NCBI GenBank assembly: GCA_947579665.1
Contig: OX388348.1
Coordinates: 3,844,001 to 3,908,000 of the forward strand
Direction: 5' to 3'
DNA length: 64,000 nt
Source of the DNA: Sympetrum striolatum
Taxonomy: Eukaryota; Arthropoda; Insecta; Odonata; Libellulidae
Each line of letters opens with the position of its first letter. Within the stretch, counting starts at the first letter, position 1. A program made the translations under genes and the position numbers. This document shows, piece by piece, positions 39,001-47,674 of the stretch. The notes below the pieces were generated by a model, which was given only the letters and a program-made list of their open reading frames with translations, searched no databases and was not told the origin of the DNA.

Positions 39001-40379
39001 TCAGTTTCATTCAGTTTGTCCTAGTTCATTAATATAATTCATGCAAAGAAAGAAACTTTGGAACACTGCTGTTAAGGAACTAGAGGTTTAAAACCTCTAA
39101 TATAATTCATGTCAAATTAAGTCATAATCTTTTAAAAAATATATGAGTTCAACTGAAGCTATTTTTAATTGGTGTGTGATTTAGTTACGGACCCCCCCGT
39201 GGATGCAAATCTTTTCCTATTTTTACTGGTCACACGTATACGTTATATCATGTTTTATTGGCTTTAAAGATAATTTTACGGATGAAAAGTTTGCAAAGCA
39301 AGTACACCTCAAAACTAAAAAACTTGAAAAATAGGAAAAATATAGCTCTTGTAAGGTATTCTGTGTTATTGTGCCATAAGATTATGCTGGGAAATATATA
39401 AATAGCTAAGTATTTACGCTTTAAGAGGTAGTCGAGGAGCTACATTGAAGCTTTACTATATGTAAATAAATTTCCACAGCCTTTTGAAATTATTTAAATA
39501 TTGTAACATTCCAGCTTTTTATGTATTCAAATTAAATGGCCTACGTGTGTATCAAGAAAAAGGGTAAAATTTTACGTGAAAACAAGCAACTAAAAGTTTC
39601 TAAATTTTTACGACCCGTAGAGTACTTAGAATACTTTGATGTTTTACTTTTCTTTCATGCTATGCTGGTCATCTTCTTTTATCCTCTCTTGTTTTTCAAT
39701 ACCTATTCCTTCCTGGCTGTTTAATTTGGATTTTTTGCACCATTTGGCTCTGCTTGCTTGCATCTTTTTTAGATTCGGCTTGCGTGTCCGTTATATTCTA
39801 CCCGTATCTATTCTTCCGTTGGGTTTACTGTTATTTCGAAGTTTCAGCTGATGCTTGCTGGAGTCTCCACATACTTGGCTATCATTCTCTTGGTCTCTCG
39901 ACGCACATCCTTATGATTGCTTTTGTATGCTTTACCATGTTTGTCCGGTCTTGTATTTGTCTTTGCTTCCCTTTGATTTTCGAACATGGAACGGCAGTAC
40001 TTACTGTCTGCCTCTTTTTAAGTTTGTTTGCTTATTCTCGCATGCTCAACCAGTCGCTCACATGGTTAGTATCTCCATTATAGTGCATCAATCCTCTTTC
40101 TTGTGCTTTGCTGAGGCGATTTGTGGGATTAACGATCTCACACCTTGAAGACCACCCCTCGTCCATAAGAGGGCGGAATTACATATGCTCGTGCTCTTTC
40201 TCTCCCTCAAGGACGAGGAGGAAGAGAAGGACGAGCTGGCTGACATAGACTTGACCGATCCGGAGCTGAACAAGGCGGCCACCAAGATCCAAGCATCTTT
40301 CCGCGGCCATAAGGTCCGCAAGGAGACCCCAGGGGGCAAAGAAGGCGAGGAGGAGGAGAACAAGGCCGAATCCCAGTGA
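17059..40379 (+). CDS. igl: Igloo/neuromodulin-like IQ-motif protein, 3'-terminal three exons (partial gene)
   Basis: Three exons at 17059-17223, 38682-38797 and 40212-40379 join in one frame (phases 1 and 0) and end in TGA. Each has AG/GT borders and each encodes one IQ motif: KIQAAFRGHQTRK, KIQASFRGHMARK and KIQASFRGHKVRK. Linkers are rich in Glu/Asp/Lys. No membrane segment is seen. Known family: Drosophila igloo is a GAP-43/neurogranin-like calmodulin-binding neuronal protein with repeated IQ motifs. In neuromodulin the Ser in the IQ motif is the PKC target that releases calmodulin; motifs 2 and 3 keep Ser here, while motif 1 has Ala. The N-terminal exon or exons were not found and may lie upstream in or before 1-17058. 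The first visible intron is about 21.5 kb and full of transposons. The family call is firm; orthology to igl is inferred from the three-IQ architecture. Confidence 0.82.
18329..18705 (-). pseudogene. Non-LTR retrotransposon RT fragment (second family)
   Basis: The minus strand reads MKLNVSKT, then FSDLGSIISxDGGYEDEVRK, RIALAFVK, then after breaks FExxVWRKMEKVSWVDKKTN-like sequence. This pattern (LGSIIS.DG...EVRKRIALA) is the RT-thumb region of a common insect LINE. Several stops and frame changes are present. Plus-strand open frames here are shadows. Confidence 0.62.
19690..20045 (+). pseudogene. Non-LTR retrotransposon 3' fragment (second family)
   Basis: AFEMWVWR, then VRNEEVQRRIEEERILNKLI, KRDWTHI and a Lys/Glu-rich end with stops, finishing TCAAGCAGATTACAGATGATGATGA. 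This corresponds to the C terminus and 3' tail downstream of the piece at 18329-18705, but on the other strand, so it is a separate insertion or the two pieces were rearranged. Confidence 0.6.
21117..21405. mobile_element. hAT-like repeat, partial
   Basis: The left end CAGCGGTTCCCAAACTT is a common hAT terminus, followed by the GTGGGCCCCTTGAAA type subterminal region. CGGACCCCC occurs twice near the right side, as in hAT MITEs, but the inverse terminus is missing, so the copy is truncated or its right end has decayed. Confidence 0.5.
22225..22656 (+). repeat. Transib left terminal inverted repeat
   Basis: About 432 bp, inverse of 25128-25559 with few differences. The outer end has CACAGTG (22225-22231), a 22-bp spacer and ACAAAAATA (22254-22262). 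The inner end carries a small palindrome, CCGTGTGACACGG. Open frames in the arm occur in both copies only because the arms are the same sequence. Confidence 0.9.
23544..23722. mobile_element. Small foldback element nested in Transib
   Basis: A 179-bp insert between two 13-bp direct repeats TTCAGAAACTACA (23531-23543 and 23723-23735). It contains a 30-bp inverted repeat with one mismatch (23586-23615 and 23696-23725). The core reads CCTGATGATAGCTTGTAGCTG followed by AAACCGGTCG, a motif style seen in many short arthropod repeats. A 13-bp duplication suggests retroposition, while the inverted repeat suggests a MITE; class unresolved. Confidence 0.6.
24203..24598 (+). pseudogene. Transib transposase remnant (RAG1-core-related)
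   Basis: The frame reads SELTKNHYKMLRKTAINHGH, then LYPSYDTVRTDKYVTYP, EVDLQALLLHTASSIV and GFDGSSGHS, then a TAG followed in frame by YKQ and LLFMSSMVTLRL. LYPSY, LQALL and DGSSGHSxYKQ are hallmarks of Transib transposases, and the Asp in DGSSG is the first residue of the DDE triad (D600 of RAG1). The stop at 24521 replaces one codon between HS and YKQ. Downstream, TAA stops follow at about 24660 and the two later catalytic acidic residues are not seen, so most of the C-terminal half is lost. The TTG at 24203 is just the frame opening, not a proven start. Confidence 0.82.
25128..25559 (-). repeat. Transib right terminal inverted repeat
   Basis: Inverse of 22225-22656. Read inward from 25559 it gives CACAGTG, a 22-bp spacer and CCAAAAATA. 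It is immediately followed by the CGGCG target duplication. Confidence 0.9.
26318..26955. repeat. Two tandem ~319-bp units inside copy A
   Basis: Each unit starts GAGCGCCCACAAAGTACATA and includes the same order of motifs (CTTCCGGTTTATC, a CATATTTATGGAGATATTTTG stretch, CGACTTCCGGT, AACTAATCAACTC). Divergence between units is visible, mostly short indels. Confidence 0.85.
26963..27040 (+). repeat. (AC)n microsatellite in copy A
   Basis: A dinucleotide AC run with a few AT and AG interruptions. The same position in copy B holds the inverse (GT)n, so it is part of the element. Confidence 0.95.
27875..27965 (-). mobile_element. (ATT)n-family retroposon fragment
   Basis: CTTTATTAAGGCGAGAATTAG then TCTCTTCTTCCATCCAACC on the plus strand matches the copies at 33660 and 42608; the 3' end of the element faces left. 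No ATT tail remains. Confidence 0.55.
29200..30126. mobile_element. P-superfamily transposon, internally deleted, with THAP remnant
   Basis: The termini CACAGGG are inverted at both ends and flanked by perfect 8-bp duplications TTAAAAAG (29192-29199 and 30127-30134). Subterminal inverted matches occur at 29238-29248/30092-30102 (11 bp) and 29283-29298/30052-30067 (16 bp). Inside, an ATG at 29497 opens MTNCSAFGCKNRF, the start of a THAP zinc finger as found at the N terminus of P transposases. 8-bp duplications plus THAP indicate the P superfamily. At 927 bp it lacks nearly all of a transposase. Confidence 0.72.
29497..29535 (+). pseudogene. THAP zinc-finger N-terminal fragment
   Basis: MTNCSAFGCKNRF matches the C2CH opening of THAP domains (first two Cys spaced by four residues). 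The frame continues briefly, then meets stops near 29610. It lies inside the 29200-30126 element and is read as the relic of a P-type transposase first exon. Confidence 0.6.
31476..31715 (-). mobile_element. (ATT)n-family retroposon fragment with GATA tail
   Basis: A GATAGATAGATAGATGG run is followed by CCTTTATTGGCGAGGTTAGAC, CTTCCACCTAACCTCG and, further on, GCGGAAAACACCCACAGAG. The same order of motifs occurs at 33660-33845. The segment also folds on itself (CGAGGTTAG / CTAACCTCG). Confidence 0.55.
33308..33363. repeat. Perfect 56-bp palindrome
   Basis: Two 28-base arms with no spacer, centred on CTGCAG (33333-33338). Each arm reads outward from the centre CAGAAGAGGAGTTAATTCGA then GTCAGTAA. 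No mismatch and no loop. Confidence 0.97.
33652..33895 (-). mobile_element. Two adjacent (ATT)n-family retroposon fragments
   Basis: The first copy at 33652-33845 has CTTTATTAAGGCGAGAG, TCTTCTTCCATCTAACC and CACTGCAGGAAAACACCCAC. A second shorter start at 33849-33895 repeats ACTATAAAATCAGTAA and TTTTATTAAGGCGAGAT. Confidence 0.6.
34510..34566 (+). repeat. Three tandem 19-bp units
   Basis: AACGAACATGCAAGTCGGC repeated exactly three times, with a partial fourth (AACGAA). 19 is not a multiple of three, so translated frames across it change from unit to unit. Confidence 0.95.
34868..35985. mobile_element. Possible pogo-like transposon hosting the hAT MITE
   Basis: The left sequence GGGGAACCCGGGGCAGAACG and, inverted on the right at about 35950-35981, GGGGAAGGCGGGACACAACG share a GGGGAAnnCGGG..CAnAACGGGG pattern. 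An additional GGGGCAGATTGGGG lies at 35078. The exact termini and a TA duplication are not clear. The 35161 MITE is nested inside. Confidence 0.35.
35161..35378. mobile_element. hAT MITE (218 bp)
   Basis: Terminal inverted repeats CAGTGGTTCCCAACC and its inverse (one mismatch) are flanked by 8-bp duplications CTCTATAG / CTCTAGAG (35153-35160 and 35379-35386). The duplication fits the hAT consensus nTCTAGAn. It has no coding capacity. Confidence 0.85.
36346..36600 (+). mobile_element. Second tRNA-derived SINE family or tRNA pseudogene
   Basis: A 75-nt tRNA-like head (36346-36420) has an acceptor stem CCGGCGGG/CCCGTCGG, an A-box-like AAGCTCAACGG, a T arm with GGTTCAATTCC, and an anticodon-like loop CCGGCAA that would read GGC (Ala), but with C in place of the invariant U33. 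A TTTTTT run follows at 36424. The tail segment at 36536-36600 is shared with 11335-11402, so this looks like a SINE rather than a gene. Confidence 0.6.
36646..37077 (+). pseudogene. Degenerate 3' fragment of the same LINE family
   Basis: Nucleotide similarity to 59948-60425 is obvious (GGAGCGAAGAAAA, GCGTTAGTTAGGCCTCACCT, ATGGGACCGTG, CAACGAAAGGCGATACGATT), with stops and deletions. The hairpin CGCCGAAAGGCG at 37031-37042 is intact. Confidence 0.82.
37080..38680. other. Igloo-like intron, end
   Basis: AT-rich, no repeat or exon seen before the acceptor at 38671-38681. The open frame at 38073-38306 shows no motif. Confidence 0.5.
38682..38797 (+). CDS. igl: igloo-like exon with IQ motif 2
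   Basis: The acceptor is TCTGATTGCAG at 38671-38681; the donor is AAG|GTAAGC at 38798. Its first two bases (AG) complete the Glu codon begun by the final G of the 17059-17223 exon, which supports direct splicing across the 21.5-kb intron. It reads LCHAATKIQASFRGHMARK, then a Lys-rich linker ending in GKLEAK. Confidence 0.85.
38798..40211. other. Last igloo-like intron
   Basis: 1.4 kb. The part 39640-40080 is strongly T/C-biased on the plus strand and contains overlapping hydrophobic open frames (39754-40083, 39855-40148). These look like a by-product of base bias, not genes. Confidence 0.5.
40212..40379 (+). CDS. igl: igloo-like terminal exon with IQ motif 3
   Basis: The acceptor is CTCTCCCTCAAG at 40200-40211; the exon starts in phase 0, matching the previous donor. 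It reads DEEEEKDELADIDLTDPELN, then AATKIQASFRGHKVRK, a Glu-rich tail and a TGA stop at 40377-40379. A polyadenylation-type AATAAA lies 44 bases past the stop at 40423-40428, fitting a short 3' UTR. Confidence 0.87.
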   Translation, partial: DEEEEKDELADIDLTDPELNKAATKIQASFRGHKVRKETPGGKEGEEEENKAESQ

Positions 40380-40422
40380 AACGACTACGAAGTGCGAAGA
40401 GTGTCGAAGGAGGAGAATATAT

Positions 40423-40428
40423 AATAAA
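40423..40428 (+). promoter_or_regulatory. Candidate polyadenylation signal of the igloo-like gene
   Basis: An AATAAA hexamer lies 44 nt after the TGA stop, in the expected orientation. Such hexamers are common in AT-rich DNA, so the support is its position only. Confidence 0.5.
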
Positions 40429-40429
40429 A

Positions 40430-42605
40430 TATATACATAGTGTTCTGTCCATGAATGAAGACGTCATCAGAGTAATCGAGGAGTGTTCAAACACGTTTTC
40501 CCTTGTCTATGTGAGCTAGTCTGGTTGTCGAAACCGCAGCCCGAGAAAAAATTTCGAAAGAAGAACGCGACGTTCGTATTTTCCCTCTAATTCTTCTTCT
40601 CCCTTTCTAATGGTCAAAGAGAAAAAAGTGAGGAGTCACCCTTGTAATCTTTTCTAATTCTTAAACAGTACGATGAGGGCAAGAGAGTTGGGTAGATCAT
40701 TTAATTGTAAAGATATTACGCGATATTATATTTTCTCTCACGTTGTCCAGGGGTCTCTCCTGACCCCGATTACCTAGCACCGTCGCTAATTAGTAGGCCT
40801 TTCTTATTTCAAAGAGAAGGATTCAATTGCTACGCCGAATCGTTTGCCTCAGCGCTTCGAGTGTCGTATGAAGGAACTAAAGGATACCGATCAAAGTGGA
40901 AATACATTTTTGAGATGAAAGTGTTTATTGTTTTTTTTCCAGTGGCGTATTTTATTCATGATAACTGGAGGAGAGGATTGAGTTAAACCAGTTACACAGT
41001 TGATCAAGTTATTGCAGGGTTCTTCTCTGGATGGATTACGGAAGGTTTCCAAAAAAAGAAATATGATGTTCTTGAAGCATTTCTTGCGGCAACACTCCGA
41101 CGAAAAAATCAAGAAATAACTCCCTGAATATTACGTTTTAGTAAATCATTAGCATTCCTAAGTTTTCTTAGCTTGCGATACATCTAGTGAAGTTTAGTCG
41201 GCTTTAAATTACTTGAACTGGCCCCAAATTACAAACTGCCAATTTAGACCGATTTTCTCACGGTGATCGAAAATTTCTTGCGAAGATGTATGAGAAGTCG
41301 ATTCGACACATTCACTGAGAGACATTTTCAAATGCTTCCTGCGGTGGCTCTCATCGGGAATGTTCGACTTTATCATTCGTTTTTATCTTTACAAGGAAAA
41401 CTCACGTCAAAATCGTTGAAAGTGAACTACAGATTTCTTTGAATGGATCATTTACACTTAAGCAAAGCCAAACAAGCTAGCAAACTTTGTTCATTCCAAT
41501 ATTTAATTTTATCTATAGAAACGTAGCTAGAAGAAGTCTCCATTTCTCTTTTAAGTTTTGGTATTTAATGTCTTTTTGAATCGACTTTTACTGCAAAAGT
41601 ATCCAATGTACATATTTATCTAAAATAAACATTTAATACTGCTACTTATGATAGATTTACATATGAAGGAATCATTGATGCGAATCTTTCATTGGAAATT
41701 TAAATATCCGCGTGGGTAACATTGATATGTGCTATGAGTAAGGGAAATTCATAAGGATGAATAAAATGACTGATTTAATCAGAAAACCTCAAGTTTAGCT
41801 GAGCTAAATTAAACTTAGCTTCCTTTATTTTGTTTTTATTTTGTATTTTTGAAGCCTCACTTTCGACTCTTGAGCGAGAAGCAATTGGACATAGGCGATG
41901 ATGCAAGGAAGAGTGAATCAAGCATAAAGAATGATGAATAAAATGAAGGTTACGCCTGTGCTATCGTTGGTTTTATCTTTAACATTCCCTTATCAAAACT
42001 TCCTGACTTGCACTTGTGCTAAATATATACACTATGCAACTTCAAGTGTGCAATTCAAGCTCCTGGGCAAGAAAACGAGACGGCAGTTTTCCTTGAAGGC
42101 TTTCTTTCAAGAAAAAATGGATTCCCTCTTAACGATATTTACTCAAATCAATATTTTAGACATTGATATATTTCAATAGTCTTTAAGCTATGTGTTATTA
42201 CGGTGATATTGTTTGGTATTTCTCAATCCTATTGTCTTGTAATAATGTATCACTATAGGAAGATCTTTTTGGCAATTTTGCTACAAATTTCTATGCCTTT
42301 GGCATGCGTGACGTATCAATGAGAATGTATGAATGTGCTTGAACTGTTTCTCTTCTTGAATGAAAAGACGTCCGAGAGTATTCGAAGAAATGCATTGTGG
42401 GAAAGCATCTGATGGAGCAGGCATCAAAATGGCAGCCTATTGAATGAGGTCGATGAAGTAAAGTTTACATGAAATTATTGGATTTCTTTTGTATATTATG
42501 TAGTACGTTATGTGTAGCCCCCATTTCTGTGTATATCCATTTGAAATTGTTGAATAAAAACAGGAGGTGAGAGAAAGTGCTATCAATTTGTTCTCTTTCA
42601 AAGTT
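40430..42605. other. Downstream of the igloo-like gene; nothing recognised
   Basis: The first 500 bases are GC-richer, possibly more 3' UTR if the first poly(A) signal is skipped. No exon or repeat recognised in the remainder. Confidence 0.45.
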
Positions 42606-42607
42606 TT

Positions 42608-42830
42608 AATAATAATAATAATAAAGGACTTAAGTCAAGCTGAGATTGAGACTGTAGTTTCTTCTTACATATAACCCTTCTTATGTTAACACAAAAAAGA
42701 GATAAGAAAAGGGTACACAGAAAAGGACTACTTTGTGTATATAAAAAACTAATCTAAGAACTTAGGAAAAATTTTCCACTGCAGGAAAACACAGAAAGGG
42801 GTGAGAAAAGCATTCGAAAGATACAGATAG
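42608..42830 (-). mobile_element. (ATT)n-tailed retroposon fragment
   Basis: An (AAT)n run at 42608-42625 is followed by AAGGACTTAAGTCAAGCTGAG, GATTGAGACTGTAGTTTCTTC and, later, CTTAGGAAAAATTTTCCACTG with CAGGAAAACACAGAAAGGGG. On the minus strand this gives a 3' end CTCAATCTC... followed by an ATT tail, the same as the insert in the galactosyltransferase gene. Confidence 0.65.
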
Positions 42831-43750
42831 GAAAACTGTATTTAGTGATGAAATCAATCAAAAGATATCAAAACCATTAGAATAAGATAGAAAGAAGAAA
42901 ATGATAACTGAAAAAATAAACTATAGAAGATAAAATATTATTTAAATACATTAATTAAGACAGCGGAGAAGATGGGGACAAAAAGTTTTACACCATATCA
43001 ATGTCATATTATTTTATGCTCATTCTGTTTTCAACCCTCGAATGGCGCTGTAGCGGAGTATCACAATTCTAAACAAAATATTCATTTTAAGGAAATGTAC
43101 ATTTTTGCTGCTTGCTTAGGGACATTTGCCGCAACTTCCTCTGATTTGCTCGTGCAATACAGTATTAAAATTAATCCCGTAACAGAGTATTTCCCGGGCC
43201 AGTGCAATTCAATGCCGCCATTTTTCCACGTCTATTGTATCTGTTCATTGTATCGGTTAATGTAGTCCCACATAGGATTCATTTTCCTACAGGAAACAAT
43301 GAATCAATCGCATGGGCATTAACTTTGTGAAAATTCAAAAGACATGATTGATTTGCTACTTGGTCTACATCTCGCAAATAACACAACAAACTGCCGATTT
43401 CGACGCATTAAAGCAATGTTTTGAACACCTGAAGATAATAGGAAGAGGGCGTGTCCATGTGGTATCGGTAAATAGCAGGAATTGAAGACCCAATGTGATT
43501 CTTGATATACATCCATAAAAAACGAAGGATGTACTTCGTGATAACATGTAAGTATGTCTATAAAAGAATAAATAGGGCAATAATAGCTGCCTTAATTATA
43601 TCTTGGTTTTCCGCAAAGCTCTCAAATCAATTATAAGTAAGTTTATGTAATTTGCAAAGAAACTCATAAAATCTTTATGTAATGAAAATTATACAAATAA
43701 TGTTAAAATAAATGCATACAGGTATATCGAAATATTTGACGATCCAGATA

Positions 43751-45965
43751 CAGTGGCGCAGCCAGGATTTGCCAATGGGGGGGTCCAAGGCTGCCGAGAA
43801 AACTAATAAATGCCCACCTTACAGGGGCTAGTATATTCATACCCGCTACTTCCTACACTAAATGTCAATTCTTTCAAAAACTAACTGTATTGAAAACTAG
43901 AAGAGTTTAACGCTTATTTGGCCAACTTATTACACTTTCCATGATAGTAGTTTACATAAGCGAACAATTGGAACTTATCATGAGTGTTCTTTGGATTTCT
44001 GGTTTGGATACGTCCAATATCTATTAAAACCTCATTTTTTTCTTTACTGAAGTTTTTAGTGATGTAGATATAAACTTCCCGAGTCTTTGAGAGTTCTTTC
44101 TTCCAAGAGGTTGCGAAGCGAAGGAAGTAAAAAATTAGTTACGATTATTTGGCAAGCGATGTAAAATGTAACATCCACTCATTAGATCCTACACATTGGC
44201 GCGCCCATGCTTATTTGAATATCTTTCATTATTTGACCACTTCATCAGCAGATTTTGGAATTTAATTGAAATATAGCCTGCTAGGAAAACACTATCGATC
44301 TATAAAAATAATGATATGAAGTATATACACAGCTTATTGCATATGGTTTATATAAGAAACAAAAAATCATTTATATAAGATAAAATTTTCTGGTAGGCAT
44401 ACAATTAAGCCAAACTTCGTTATTTATGTATTAGCTAAGTGTTCAACTGAATGAGCCACATTCCCAACATTAAAAATTCGGTTGCATTAAAAAATACAGT
44501 AGACTCTTGTTTATAGTTGATATTACAATTTAACTTGCAGATTTAAAATCACATACCAAGGTGAAAAAAATGAAGACCTCAACTTCCAATTATTTAGACT
44601 ATGTAATAGGTGGTTTAACCAGCAGAGAGCTGATGAAAAACCCCGGAATTACGTACTGATTGTTGAAAGAAAACAAAGATTTTCCATGAATTGAAATTTT
44701 GAATGGGCATCGCATGACCACGTGGTTGACAGGATAAGTCATGAGATTCGTTGGATTCTATTACCAGAGAAAAATTGGCTGCATCGAAAAGGAAGCTGAA
44801 GAATTTAAGTCACAGTTTAACAGTTTATCAAATTTATTTCAAGTCATAAAGTCACAGTTCCGATAAATATGTGCGTAACTTACGCGCACAATACCCATCA
44901 GCTGACTGATTTGCTTCCAAAATGGTATATTATTAATCATATCATCACAAATTAATTTTTACTGGTATCTTGTATTGCTCCAATACTTTTTCAAATTTCT
45001 ACGGAAATTCAGTTATCGAATAATATTTGTAAATATACACACAATTAACAGGCAATCATAAAATAAAGATCAGTATATTTTCCATCATCCCGAGTAATGA
45101 AGAGACTGCTGTGCCGACTTTTAATCGTCCAGAATGCTCAATAAAGGAACAAGTAACTTTGCAGTTGTCGCTAACTCATCTTGAGATGTGCCCTCCGATA
45201 ACAGCCTTAGAATAAGACAATCCTAATTTATGCATCCAATAATGGTTATCTCACAAAAACCACATAGCCATTAACTTCGGTTTTTTGCGATAGCGACCTC
45301 GAGCTATTTGTGGACTGTGAAAAGAATTTTCGGATGTCCATCAGTAGCTTATGAAATCCAAACTAAACTCCTTCGAACTGTTCACTGTGAATTTCTCAAA
45401 AGCACTACTCACGAGCATTGCTTTGCACTCACACCTTTAAAACAGTTACATGCAAATGATCTAATTGAGCGTTTTATCAATCTGTTTGTCTTTCAAACGT
45501 AATCTAAATCTCTGTTTTCTGGGTGTAAGTTTCGAATTACTTCTCGAATGTTCCCTTGTATTTCTGCGAGGAGTAAACGAATCAGCATTTTTTAACTTTT
45601 CTCATGGGAATCTTATCTTATGGTGTGATTCTTCTAACTAAAGGATGGGCTTAAGAAGTGCACGCGTTGAGCATTGTGTGCAAAACACTCGTACCATAGC
45701 GTTCCATTGATATCGACGTCGGCTCTAGGCCTACTCTCATACCGAAAACATCTCAGCCGAGATCGGAACTATATTTATGAGTATGCGAAGCTTTCGCTGA
45801 ATTTATCAAGCAAGAACAAAACTTGCTATGTATCTCTAAGACTTGCGTGATGATTGTATTTTGTACTCTTCAACAGAAAAAAGCGCAGAGATAGTCATAG
45901 GACTTGACTATTGGGAGGGGGAGGGTTGAATTCCTAACCCCCCCCCCCCACTCGCTGCGCCACTG
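43751..45965. mobile_element. hAT-type transposon, decayed (2215 bp)
   Basis: The ends CAGTGGCGCAGCCAG and, inverted, CAGTGGCGCAGCGAG lie in 8-bp flanks TCCAGATA / ACCAGATG, identical at the six middle positions. A poly-C run sits near the right end (45938-45950). Terminal sequence and duplication length indicate hAT. I found no transposase motif inside; short open frames do not look coding. Confidence 0.7.
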
Positions 45966-45974
45966 ACCAGATGC

Positions 45975-47430
45975 TTTACTTACGATTAATTGATAATAAA
46001 TAATTATCGCTATCGTGAATTATTCGCTTAAAATAGTAAGATATATTGACAGCTGAGAGCTCAAAGGAACGCAAATATTCCGAAATGTAGGTGCGATAAA
46101 TCTTGCCAGCTGAGACAGTTGGCCTTGGATTATCCTTGGATATAGCGGCTGTCCGTCCTTCGGATATGGTGACATTTTTCCGTTTCCAAACACTACGGAT
46201 GTTAAAAGTAGGTCTACCGCACCCCCGTAGAGGTTCTGATAAACAGATATTATCTCAAAAATTGAAAGATTAGGCTGTTTCCCAAATTGATTTCCGGAAT
46301 CGCTTTCTCGTGATTATCAAAGGAAATACATTATTGTAATTAAATACGATAGCTTTTTAATTTAATTGCTGAAGTTAACAATTCATATCCGTGATAAGGT
46401 CGTGAACATGATAAGCTATTTTATCTGATGATAATCACGAATTTCAGAGATAATCAATCAGATTGCCTCATTGCATATAGAGCCAATTTACAGGTTTAAC
46501 AGTTTGGAGCTGTACGAAACTTGTATTTCAATGCTTCCTGTTAGCAAAATATTGAAGTAAAAATATATTAACAGCAAAAGTATCGGGAGAAAATCTCACG
46601 GAATGAATGGCTTCCTAATTAAGCTATTTTTGATTACATAATTTGGTGTATTTCGGGTGATAAATAAAACAAAAGAAAGAGAGCTTCTTACCTCATTTGA
46701 CCTTGGAAAAAGAAAATAGCTGTAAACAGGAATAAGTATCTGAAAGATGCAGATACGGCACACAAAAATCTATAGCTACAATTACTCATTAAATTTGATT
46801 TCCTCATGTTTATGCCAAGCATTATTAACTTTAGTATAAAAATCCTTGGGAAAGAATAACATAATAACGCCGAAAGGCAGCTTCTCTTACGTAGACATTC
46901 ATAGGCAATAACGAAACGTCGTTTATCGAAGGTGTAAAAAGGAGAGACACGCCTGTCGACTGAATAAACAGCTACTAAATTACTACAGCTGGGAGTCATT
47001 TTCCAGTTACGGAGGTTCTTCTGAGGACACACGTTTACTCAAAATGAGAACCAGAGGTATAACCGCGGATAATAACAGGCTGTAGTAGTATGGTATGAGC
47101 TACACCACTTTCACTCCATTCCGATACTCTTAATTGCTCAATCAGACATCTATCAAGGCAGCGTATCAATTGATACGTTGTGAATGGGAGACTACAATCA
47201 TCATACTTTTAAAGATAAACCTTCTTCTTTTCCTGTAACAGTCTTCTCATGTCACCTTACCTTGTATGGTTTTTGTTTGGAGTTACTTATCGGTAGAATC
47301 GTTACTGGTTTAATGTGAGCTTACTTTACAAAGTCATCATATACAGCAATTTGAACAAGAAAGTCCATCAGCATACCGGTTACATTTGTCTCCGATATTT
47401 TACCAGCTTCAGGATTAAAGTAATACAAAA
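45975..47430. other. 3' flank of the caspase gene
   Basis: No exon or repeat recognised. The minus-strand open frame at 46688-47032 has no motif. The caspase 3' UTR should lie just below 47433. Confidence 0.5.
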
Positions 47431-47432
47431 AT

Positions 47433-47674
47433 CTAAATATAAGTCTCGTCAAAGTACAGAAATTTCGTTAGTGTTGAAAAAAACACAGGCATTTGTTGTC
47501 GCCTATTCATGTTCGGATCGCCTGGCACCGAAGATGACCTTGTAAAGGCAACCCTCCTTAAGGTGTTGGTGAGTATCGAAAGTATGTCCATCGTGCGACT
47601 ATCTCTATCCAGTTCCTTGCACAGATCTTGAATCAACCAGGAACCTTCGTATATGTTTCTCCAGGAATAATGAC
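47433..47674 (-). CDS. Drice/Dcp-1: Caspase exon 6 (small subunit, stop)
   Basis: The acceptor is TATTCCTTGCAG. It begins by completing Gly, then HYSWRNIYEGSWLIQDLC, the p10 substrate-pocket signature, and continues LDILSILTNTLRRVAF to a TAG stop at 47435-47433. C-terminal length is typical for insect effector caspases. Confidence 0.93.

Noticed and set aside
39754..40148. Overlapping hydrophobic open frames resembling membrane proteins
   Set aside because: They sit inside a T/C-rich intron tract, which yields Leu/Phe/Ser-rich frames automatically, and overlap one another in different frames.
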